Assembly: GCA_032158125.1 (NCBI GenBank)
Contig: JASKOT010000048.1
Location: 1-64,000, forward strand
Direction: 5' to 3'
Length of the DNA stretch: 64,000 nt
From: Papiliotrema nemorosa
Lineage: Eukaryota; Basidiomycota; Tremellomycetes; Tremellales; Rhynchogastremaceae
Under the pieces are notes generated by a model. The model saw only the letters and a program-made list of their open reading frames with translations. It was not told the origin of the DNA and made no database searches. Shown piece by piece: positions 55,087-64,000 of this stretch (position 1 is its first letter; each line of letters opens with the position of its first letter). Both the position numbers and the translations under genes were made by a program.

Positions 55087-57325
55087 TCAACTCCGTTCGC
55101 TTTCTTGTCCATCATCTTCCTCTTCCTCTTCCGACCCCCCTTCCCCCTCGGAATCATCTAAAGCAGCGAAGAAGCCGGACTGGAGATTATATACCGGGGA
55201 CGCAACGTCCGGGGATGTAGCGATCGATCCAGAAGTATTCGCCGGGAGACCGTATCGATCAGGCGGACTGTCGGATACAGCAGGTGTCTTAACGGATGCG
55301 GGAGCTTGAGCGTCTTCCTGCGATCTCTCCGTCGGGTGAGCAACGATTTCGGTATCGAGATCATCCTTGTGATCAAGATATATCCCATTGCCTTGACGAG
55401 TTCCGACCTCTGCATCAGGCGACCAAAACCCCCAGCGGATTTTCCCCTCGGCCAGAGATCTCATAACTACAACGAGTTAGGAATCCAGATGAATAGGATG
55501 GGTAGAACTCACTTCCGTTGGCAGCCCTATTGGCATCGGGCCGGCCTCCCTTTGCCGTCACTATAGATCAACTCGGCTTCTCGCGGCGATAACTCGACTC
55601 ACAGAATCCTCGGTCCAGAGCACGACCCTCCATGATGCTTCCTGCGGTCCAGACGACCTGTTCAGTCTTCTCCGACACGGGTCGAGGTGTTCTCCATGTC
55701 TTCTTCGCTTCGAACGATAAATCCTCTGCTTCTGGAGGAGGTATTCGGAAGATCTGCTCGAGTGGTACGAGTCGAGCCGCATAGTAGATACAAGCGGGTA
55801 AGGAAGGAATCTGTGAGATGGGCAAGACTGGTCATTAGTCCTTGGGTCGATCGATAAAGCAGGAACTCACTCCCTGCGAGAGCCTGTATCTCTAGCCCGA
55901 CAAGACTGGGGCAGACCAAGCCAGGACAATCGACCAATTTGACTTCACGCTTGGCACCCCAAAACATAGTTTGAAAGTGTTTTGTCTGGACGTCAGTCGA
56001 GACGAGATGATGAAAGGGACCAACCTTTCCGGGAGTCTTGCTTGCGCGAACTTTCTGCTCACCCAGCAGCGCGTTGAGTAGTGATGACTTGCCCACATTT
56101 GGTTGACCGATCAGACCAATGGTCAGAGGTGGCTCTGCGTCTGAGAGCTTGTGCGCTGGAGTATCCCCTTCGCTTTCCTCCCCTTCAGCCGGTTCGTCTG
56201 ATTGATACCCTTCGTCCGACATATCCTCATCCTCGGAACCATCCGCATGCAACCCTTCTCCGTGGGTTTGGCTCTCGCCGTGATATTTCAAGCCCTCCCA
56301 GTCGACTGATGTTCGTACGGAAGGAGACCATCGAGCCAATTTCTCCTCGTCTTCTCGTACGCGGTCGGGGGGAGTGAGAAGTCTTTCGTGGCATCTATGC
56401 AAGGCGTCAAGCAAGGATTGCATAGATGCGAGGGGTATGTCGGGTCGATGTCGACCGCTCTCTGGCAGTCAGCAGACTCTCTTCCCACAGCGAGGTATAA
56501 GATGCCTACCCTCGAGTTCGGCTTGATCATACGATGTGACGGTGACAATCTCCACAGGACGCCCCCACCATGCCTTTGTCCACTCCTTCCATCCGTCCAA
56601 AGCAGAAGGGTCCACCATGTCTGACTTTGTGAGAACAATAACGACTTCTTTGTGCGTTTTGGCCGACTGAATGTAAGACCGCAGCGACGGAGGGCAATGA
56701 AGAGGAGGACAACGGCTATCCATGAGAAGGAGTAGGATCGAAGATGATTCGGTGACTCGCCAACTGTCGTGAGCACAGTCAAGATAGGTACGCACAGTTG
56801 TCGCCAGACCTCTAGATTCGTCTCGAACCAGCTAGGACTCCGTGGCCAAGGGTCACCGTCCGACTCGCTCCCCTCAACATCTTGTTCGACCCATTCCTTC
56901 ACTATCCCCTCGGTCGACCTGAGCCATTTCTTGAACATCCCTTCCTCGTTCTTCTCCACCTCTTTCTTCGTCTGCCCAAAGCGAAATTTGGGCCTGCTGG
57001 GACAGGTCAATCGACCTTGATCCCGAAGCATGAGATCATCCACCGGAAATTTGGCATATTCGTCGGGGATGGGTCGGGCTAGTGGGGTTGAAAATGCGAG
57101 GTCACGCGTTGTTTCGAGGTACTTTGGACTGAGAGCTACAAAGCGCGACTGCAGCTTCGCCGAAGTGGGATCGGCTGCCAGCGATCGCTGTGGACGACTT
57201 GCATGGCGGGGTGTAGAGTGTTGGGTGGATTTGGTTGGAGGGGGTGATTCTCCTCTTTTGGTTGCCCTTTTCTCCTGTATTTGGGCTTTGCGCTGCTTGG
57301 CAGAGAATGGCTTCCGACGCGGCAT
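55087..57325 (-). CDS. GNL1: Circularly permuted GTPase GNL1 (HSR1/MMR1 group)
   Basis: A nucleolar or cytosolic GTPase of the YRG family linked to ribosome biogenesis. Seven exons join in phase to 662 residues: 56796-57325, 56510-56763, 56025-56461, 55871-55985, 55603-55827, 55513-55560 and 55087-55466. The N-terminus 'MPRRKPFSAKQRKAQ' is the typical basic GNL1 start. G motifs occur in permuted order: G4 'VLTKSDMVD' first, then G1 'GQPNVGKSSLLNALLG', 'TPGKTKHFQT' and G3 'VDCPGLVCPS'. 'FETNLEVWRQLWRVTE' is the conserved block before G4. An acidic insert lies before G1. The C-terminal tail is acidic (Glu/Asp/Ser), as in relatives. Confidence 0.93.
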
Positions 57326-57980
57326 GGAACCGTCTCCCCAGACGAGAGATGCGTCGTGGGCCTACTTGGATCCAAAGAGTGTCTGCGAGGGATCGAGTGA
57401 GAGAATGTGTCGAAGTAGAAAATGAGACGACTGGTGAGCAACGCTTCATGGCATCCATCCATCCTTGCCCGAGGTAGCTTTCTCATCCGGAATTCACCCT
57501 CAACCTCGATCTAGCTGCCTCGCGGACGGGCAGGCCTACATCAATGCAGAGATGGACCTCGATTTGCTCGCGTGGTGGAATGAGACCTGGGTGAAATCAC
57601 CCAATGACACTTGCTTGTGATGGCTGACACCATTTCAGGCAACCCGTTGGTCAGACGCTGAGTCACAGTTGAGACCTCGGTGCATCACAGCGCACATCGA
57701 CGCAGGGAATGCTGGCTAGAGACACACTCAAGTAGATACTGAAGTAGAATACTCGGAGATTGCTGTCAAAACCCGCATGAGCATCACTCGCCGTCGCCTC
57801 AACGGACAGCCTTCAAACCTGACCGCGGTGCCATCAAGCATATCGACAGCCCTGTTCTTGATAATAGCACTACGGCTGCGTCACACTGATGCAATCGCTG
57901 ACCAAGCTTTGAATGGTCTAGTCAAGATGAAGCTGATCGAGGGCTTCCCAGCCCTTGGCCCGAAATCGGACAAGGGCAAG
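57326..57980. other. Intergenic, distal promoter of ABC pump
   Basis: No gene supported. A plus frame of 146 codons starting at 57777 runs into the transporter leader and includes the regulatory repeats, so I regard it as chance. Confidence 0.3.
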
Positions 57981-58130
57981 AAACCAATCTCCGCAATCTT
58001 GGCGGAGATTCACTTTGTCGATCATGTCGACGGAGATTGTTCGCCTGACCATCGGGGTGGAGATTGGCCCCAAAATCAGTGGAAGGCCGACAAACCACAA
58101 ATGAGAGAATCAACCATGGCCTATAAAAGA
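57981..58130 (+). promoter_or_regulatory. Repeated elements and TATA box upstream of ABC pump
   Basis: A perfect inverted repeat, AATCTCCGC (57986-57994), seven bases, GCGGAGATT (58002-58010), carries TCCGC and GCGGA half-sites. CGGAGATT recurs at 58031-58038 and TGGAGATT at 58058-58065, spaced 28 and 27 bases. A TATAAAA box at 58122-58128 lies 49 bases before the start codon. The half-sites resemble the TCCGCGGA pleiotropic drug response element of yeast Pdr1/Pdr3. Confidence 0.5.
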
Positions 58131-58176
58131 CCAGATCCTTGCTTTCTCAGGGAAGAAGGAGAAAATATACAAAGAC

Positions 58177-61100
58177 ATGACCGAACCATCTACCGAATCG
58201 GTGTTGACTGTCTTTGACCAAGCGGACCCAGGAGCTTCAATCAGTGAGACAAAATGGACGTATGCTTCTCAACTTCAAGTGAGTGTCCAAACATTTCTTG
58301 ACTCCACTTTGCCTTTGTCACTGACAACGCAGCGAGACAACGAGGCGCGGGAAGCTCAGAGCTTGCCGCCGCCCATCCGCCTTCCTCTCGCATGGAACAA
58401 CCTCGCTGTGCGTGGTCGGGGCAGTCGAGACGAGATTGTGCACCACGCAGATCTTGCCTCAATCTTTGCACCTTGGACGACCTGGAAATCTAAGAAACGG
58501 GCCGCGCAGCTGGCGTCGCAGAGACACCACGCCGAAGCGGGTCAAGGGGATGCCACCGAGAAACCTCCAAGTAGCTCGAAAGATGACCAGACCAGGCTCA
58601 AAAACGGGGAACGGTACCTTTTGAAGGACTTTAGTGGAGTTTTGCAGCCTGGCGAAATGATGTTGGTCGTTGGCAGACCCGGATCGGGTTGCTCGACGTT
58701 TCTCAAAAGTCTGTCTGGAATGACAGACGCATACGCCGGAACTGAGGGAGAGGTCAAGTACGGATCCATGACTGCGGGAAGCAAACAGCTCAAGCCTTAC
58801 CGCTCGTTGATCTGTTACAATTCCGAAGAAGACGAGCACGATCCCAATCTGACCGTTGGCCGCACCATGGATTTTGCTACACGACAGGAACTTGTCCCTC
58901 CTGCGGCACGTCTTGCAGAGGAAGACGGACATCATCCTTCCGACGACGAGTATCGAACCAATGTCAAGACACACCTTCTCGATGCCTTTGGAATCCGACA
59001 CACACACAACACCAAAGTCGGTAATCAATATGTTCGTGGTGTATCTGGTGAGCCGAAATGCACAATGATGTGAGCTGACATTTCAGGTGGGGAACGAAAA
59101 CGTGTATCGCTGGCTGAAGCTCTGTCTACCGACGCTTCCATTTTCGCCTGGGACAATGCAACCCGTGGATTGGATGCGTCTACTGCTTTGGATTTCGTGC
59201 GCACATGTCGTGCGACCAGCGACATTCAGGGCAAGATCAACGTGATGAGTCTTTACCAAGCGGGAAACGGCATCTACGATCTTTTCGACAAGGTCACCGT
59301 CATCGCTGACGGCTTGGTCATCTACTATGGACCTCGATCGGAGGCTCGACCTTATTTTGAGGGTCTCGGAATGACCCATATCGACGGTGCCAACACTGCA
59401 GACTACCTCACGGCAGTGACAGCATTGGCCGAGCGTCGGGTTGACCCAGATTACCATGGTCCTATCCCCACCTCCGCCAACGAGTTTGCAGATATCTACC
59501 AGCAATCCGATATTGCCAAACGAATGAGAGCTGAGCTGGACAGCCACCTCGCCAATCATGCGATCCTCGAGGAAGTCACCACTGCTGCGCAGCACGCGGT
59601 CGATTTGAGGAGACAAAAGGGTGTTCCTCCATCTTGGGCAAACGTGACCTCGTTCCCTGCTCAAGTTCGTACAGCGCTCATCCGTGAATACCAGCAGAGA
59701 TGGGGCAGCAAATTGTGAGTCCACCCACACAGGACAGGCGAGTGCTGAATTGAAGCGCCTTTTGGGGCCGATATGCATCAGCTTTCTTGCTTGCTTGGAT
59801 CACCGGGTCGGTCTTTTATGACATGCCCAAGACCACTACTGGATTAGTGAGAGATACAGCGGGGATCACATGCTGATAGCAGTTCCTCCGGGGTGGTTCA
59901 GTCTTCTCAGCTTTAGTCTGTGAGTGCCGCGACCTGGGCCTGAGCTCATTCAAGTACCTGTAATCCTCACCTTTGCCGATGTCCAAGTTGCCTTTGAAGG
60001 ACGCCCAGTCTTGGCCAAACATAAAGCCTACAACATGTACCGCCCTGCCGCCCATTTCATCGCTCAAACCCTCGCAGATTTACCACTATCCATTATTCAA
60101 TTGACGGTACACAACATCATCATATACTTTATGGGTGGATTCCAGTACAACGCTGGGCTATTCTTCGCGTTTCTCCTCTTCTCCTTCACACTCACAGGGA
60201 CTATCACTGCTCTTTTCCGGGCCGTCGGATACGCGGTTTCCAACTACAACGATGCGACAAAGATTACTGGTGGAGCGTTTACCGCATTCGTCGTTGTGCG
60301 TACAAAGCTTTCATTATGGTAGATAGACTAACGGGAAACAGTACAGCGGATATGTGATCTATCAACCCGCTATGCATCCCTGGCTTTCTTGGATCCGCTG
60401 GATCAACCCGCTATTCTATATGGTAGAAGCAGATCTGGCAAACGAGCTGGACGGCTTGACCTTTGCCTGTGCTCCCCCTCAGCTGGCTCCCTATGGATCT
60501 GGATATCAAGGTGGTCCTGCCTCGTGCGCAATCACAGGTGCAGCACCTGGCGAGACATCTGTCAGCGGGGCAAACTACCTGGATGCGGCACTCGACTTTC
60601 ATAAAGCCCACGTCTGGCGCAACTGGGGAATTGTCATGGCGTGGTGGGTAACATACATCATACTAGGGTGTATCGCTATCGAGAGTATCCCCGCTGCTGG
60701 AATGACAAAAGGTGTAACATTGTTCAAGCGGAATGCGGTTCTCGAGGATGTCGGATCAAATGAGAAAGTTGTTCGGGAAGCAGATGCGTCATCAAGCTCA
60801 TCAGTGGCGTCCGAGACGCAAGGACAAGGATCGTGAGTGTGAATCAGCGTTGCAGCTGGTGCTCAATGACGCAGAACCTTCACGTGGAAAGATCTCGACT
60901 ACACTGTGAAATACGAGGGCAAAGATAAGCAGCTGCTAAACAAGGTGTCTGGGTACTGCAAGGCAGGGACTCTGACAGCTTTGGTAAGTTCTGCACACTG
61001 ATTGTGACTCACCGTCTTAGATGGGCTCCTCGGGTGCTGGTAAAACTACTCTGATGGACGTTCTAGCGGCACGCAAGGATGAGGGAGTGATTCACGGAGA

Positions 61101-63144
61101 AGTCTTGCTTAACGGTCATCCTCTGCCAGTATCCTTTCAACGGCAGACTGGCTATTGCGAGCAGCTGGATGTCCATCTACCAACAGCGACGGTCCGCGAG
61201 GCTCTCGAATTCTCAGCGCTTCTTCGACAGCCGCGGCATTACTCGAGGGAGGAGAAGCTAAAGTATGTCGATGTCATCATCGACCTGCTGGAACTGCACG
61301 ATCTGGCCGACGCGATTGTTGGACAGCCAGGTGCGGGTCTCGGGGTGGAACAGCGGAAACGATTGACAATTGGGGTAGAGCTAGTCAGCAGACCGTGAGT
61401 GGAGCTTGCCTCTCTAGCTAACCAAAGTACACTACTCTTCCTCGACGAACCCACATCAGGTCTCGACGGTCAATCGAGCTACATGATCTTGCAGTTCATG
61501 AGAAAGCTCGCTCATCACGGGCAGTCAATCCTCTGCACGATACATCAGCCGAGTGCGGCGCTTTTCGCAGAATTTGATCAACTCTTGCTGCTCAAGGGCG
61601 GCGGCAGGGTGAGCATCACACCGTTATCTCGTGCTGACAAGATAGACGGTGTACTTTGGGTCGGTCGAGCATCTTGGTGATTATTTCGCCAAATATGACA
61701 CTCCTTTCCCCGCCGGAGTCAACCCTGCCGAATATATGATCGATGTCGTCTCTGGTTCACTCTCGAAGGACCGTGATTGGGCCGAAGTCTGGCTTCAGTC
61801 GGAGGATCGACAGCATCGAATGGATGAGCTGGAAGCGCTAAAGACGGAGGCTCGTACTAGCCCTCTAGTCACCGACGACTATGAGTATGCGTCTCCTTTC
61901 TGGACCCAGGTCAAGATAGTTTGCGAGCGGGCATCTGTCCAGGCAAGTTCGAGTCATCTGTCTCACTGACCTGGGCAGCTCTTCAGAGACACTGAATACG
62001 TAATGAACAAAATACTCCTCCACATCAGTGAGCAGGATCCTCTCCAACTGGCTGCCGAGCTAAAATGGGATAGCCGTCGCCCTCTTGATCGGGTTCAGCT
62101 ACTGGAATATCGGAAACGCCTATGCTGATCTACAAAATCGCATGTTCGCCTTGTTCAATTTTATCTTTGTCGCTCCCGGTGTCATGGTCCAGACTCAGCC
62201 CAAGTTCATCGCCAATCGAGATATCTTTGAAAAACGGGAAAAGCGGGCCAAATTATATTCTTGGGTGGTGTTCTGCATCGCAGAGATTGTCGCCGAGCTA
62301 CCCTATCTTGTGCTATGCGCCGTGTTATTCTGGTGTTGCTGGCAAGTTATTCTGTCTCCTTTCCAAAGAACCGCAGCGCAAAGAGTCTGATGAATCAGGT
62401 ACCCAACTGCTGGACTCGACCTATCACCGGGAGCAGCAGGTCCAGTGGTCTTGACCATGTTCTTCTATGAGCTACTCTACACCGGCATGGCTCAATTCAT
62501 TGCCGCGTATGCACCGAATCCACCATCGGCAGCGCTATTCATTCCGGTACTCATCGCTACCTTGGTGACCTTCTCTGGTGTTCTGGTACGTCCGAAATCT
62601 CGATTCCGCTGACCTCAGGTTCCGTACTCGCAACTCAATGTGTTCTGGAGGTACTGGCGTGAGTGTGCAGGCTTGGGGGTACCTGAACAATGCTCATACC
62701 TAGTATACTACATTGACCCCTTCAAGTACCTGCTCGGAGCTCTCATGACCTTTACTATTTGGGACGTCAAAGTGACTTGCAAGGACGACGAGTACGGCGT
62801 CTTTGATCCTCCTGCAGGATCCACCTGCGGAGCCTACATGTCGGATTTCCTCTCCGAATCAACTGGCTATCTCCGCAATCCTGTGAGCTAGATCATACAG
62901 GACAATTGCTGACGACAGAACGCCACGAGTGGCTGCGAGTACTGTGGTTACAGCAATGGCCGGGAATATCTGGCAAATCTTAACCTTACAAAGCACTTGT
63001 ATGCGTATAGAGACATGCTGATCACCCTGTAAGTCGTGAAAGTCGACTTGAGCTGATCATTGCAGGTTGTTTTGTTTCTCGTCGTACGCCCTGGTCTTTC
63101 TGCTGCTGAAGTTGCGAAGTAAGCGGTCAAAACTGGCCGAGTAG
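58177..63144 (+). CDS. PDR-type full-size ABC transporter (ABCG)
   Basis: A plasma-membrane drug/lipid exporter with the (NBD-TMD)x2 layout. NBD1 has the PDR-type Walker A '[14 protein letters not shown]', the signature '[14 protein letters not shown]' and Walker B '[12 protein letters not shown]'. NBD2 has the canonical '[15 protein letters not shown]', the degenerate signature '[16 protein letters not shown]' and '[16 protein letters not shown]'. The asymmetric motif pattern is the hallmark of fungal PDR pumps. Both membrane domains are present, with '[17 protein letters not shown]', '[20 protein letters not shown]', '[15 protein letters not shown]' and the PDR family 'YRVSPFTYL'-like element '[14 protein letters not shown]'. 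Introns are short and I found no break. It ends '[15 protein letters not shown]'. Confidence 0.93.
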
Positions 63145-63383
63145 GCGATTGCGCAGATCTTCATAACGCCTGCTCGGAAAACTGGCTCCCTTCGATTCGA
63201 GTTGGCGCAAAGCGAACATATACCCGGCTTTGCTGGAACAGTACATAGATGGTGCTTCCTCACAGCCTTTCATAGAGAATGAGTGACGGCTATGAATGTA
63301 TAAATTGCCATTTCCGAGCTGGCACAGTCATCGAAGAAGATGGTTGGATTGTCATCGTCGATCTGTACTCGACAGCATATTGT

Positions 63384-64000
63384 CTACGGAAGAGACATCA
63401 CGTAGGAAAAGCTAAGCGGTTCCGCGTGGAGTTTGTATTGATCCAACACCCCTGGTCCACAAGATCCCGTCCCTATTCCACCCATCTTGTGGTCCAGATT
63501 TACCCAGACGGTCTCGCCAGGTAGCAAGTCTGTCCTGTGACGAGCAGCGTAGAGCTCATCCGACGTCCAACGCCTTGCGGTGATACTGAAGTCGCTCGTT
63601 CCTTCGATTCGAAGATTTTGTCCAGTTCCCCGCATCTCAGCCCATTGCACACGTGATCTGGCTCCGTTCTCTTGAGGATAGACATATGGAGTCTGCATCT
63701 CATCGATGGTCATTGTATACCTTCCCAGTCGACCCGCGAGGGTGGTATCTGGGTACGTCTCGTGAGGGCCCAGCCCATACCAAGAGACGCTCTCGTGGCT
63801 CTTCGGCAAACCCAGTCGCAGACCTACTCGAGGCAGGGTGACATCGCTCCAGTCGCCTCGAGGCTTGATGTCGACGTCGATCCTGAGCGACGTCTCACCA
63901 GCAGTATATCGGTATCGGGTATCAAATCCTCGGTTGGTGACTGCGGGTGCGACGAACGTCTCGACCACAAGTGACTGGCCGTCGACGGAGACAGACTTTG
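63384..64000 (-). CDS. GH2 beta-galactosidase, C-terminal part
   Basis: The 3' end of a LacZ-type beta-galactosidase; the gene continues beyond the right edge of the window, so its start is not visible. The frame encodes the last ~205 residues. 'SVSWYGLGPHETYPDTTLAGRLGRYTMTIDE' type sequence, read around 63780-63690, is the conserved small C-terminal (Bgal_small) domain. 'PQENGARSRVQWAEMR' and 'DYQMGGIGTGSCGP'-like 'HKMGGIGTGSCGPGVLD' complete it. The catalytic Glu residues lie in the missing part. Together with the GH36 enzyme and sugar permease 27 kb away, it indicates galactoside use. Confidence 0.88.
   Translation of the reverse strand, partial: KSVSVDGQSLVVETFVAPAVTNRGFDTRYRYTAGETSLRIDVDIKPRGDWSDVTLPRVGLRLGLPKSHESVSWYGLGPHETYPDTTLAGRLGRYTMTIDEMQTPYVYPQENGARSRVQWAEMRGTGQNLRIEGTSDFSITARRWTSDELYAARHRTDLLPGETVWVNLDHKMGGIGTGSCGPGVLDQYKLHAEPLSFSYVMSLP

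Noticed and set aside
57777..58217. 146-codon frame in front of the ABC pump
   Set aside because: It spans the repeated promoter elements and the TATA box and overlaps the pump's start, so it is likely a chance frame.
1..64000. CRISPR arrays, bacterial operons or ribosome binding sites
   Set aside because: The window is eukaryotic nuclear DNA with spliceosomal introns; no regularly spaced repeat arrays were seen.

Overview
The window looks like nuclear DNA of a basidiomycete fungus, most probably a tremellomycete (Cryptococcus/Kwoniella-like). Genes are dense and broken by many 35-90 nt GT-AG introns with CTAAC/CTGAC-type branch sites, and the clear orthologues are eukaryotic: Sed5, CHMP7, NNT, GNL1 and a PDR-type ABC transporter. 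For eleven genes I joined exons by hand and checked that phases match and the total length is divisible by three. These are SED5, CHM7, NNT, the aldo-keto reductase-like gene, the 29.0-30.9 kb coiled-coil gene, the GH36 gene, the sugar permease, the beta-lactamase-like gene, the 43.8 kb MFS gene, ALDH and GNL1. I recognised no rRNA, tRNA or CRISPR.

Layout. 0-2.4 kb is a CpG-poor segment with a small two-exon gene and the 3' end of a decayed Ty1/copia element. 2.9-13.7 kb holds ordinary genes: a Ser-rich tail-anchored protein, SED5, CHM7, hypothetical genes and a coiled-coil protein. 14.0-22.5 kb is the most unusual part: six diverged paralogues of an unrecognised protein family, one on the minus strand and five in tandem on the plus strand. 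The four inner copies (15.5-21.1 kb) are strongly CpG-depleted, while the two outer copies have normal CpG. One inner copy carries an in-frame TGA that fits deamination of CGA. A second copia 3' end, inverted relative to the first, sits inside this array. 22.7-31 kb has a fused mitochondrial NAD(P) transhydrogenase, an aldo-keto reductase-like protein lacking catalytic residues, and a Ser/Pro-rich coiled-coil protein.

31.5-42.7 kb has a putative Golgi glycosyltransferase, a divergent pair made of an intracellular GH36 alpha-galactosidase and an alpha-glucoside-type sugar perm­ease, a beta-lactamase-like serine hydrolase and a secreted cutinase. 43.8-54.8 kb reads as a catabolic gene cluster: MFS permease, aldehyde dehydrogenase, FAD-dependent amine or amino-acid oxidase, GABA/choline-type permease and a Zn2Cys6 regulator. 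A perfect 20-bp palindrome lies in the promoter shared by the two enzymes. 55.1-64 kb has the circularly permuted GTPase GNL1, a full-length PDR drug pump with repeated upstream elements, and the C-terminal end of a GH2 beta-galactosidase.

The best candidate for something undescribed is the 14-22.5 kb paralogue array together with its CpG-depletion pattern. It looks like a lineage-specific gene family in a chromatin-silenced, probably cytosine-methylated island, bordered by unsilenced copies.
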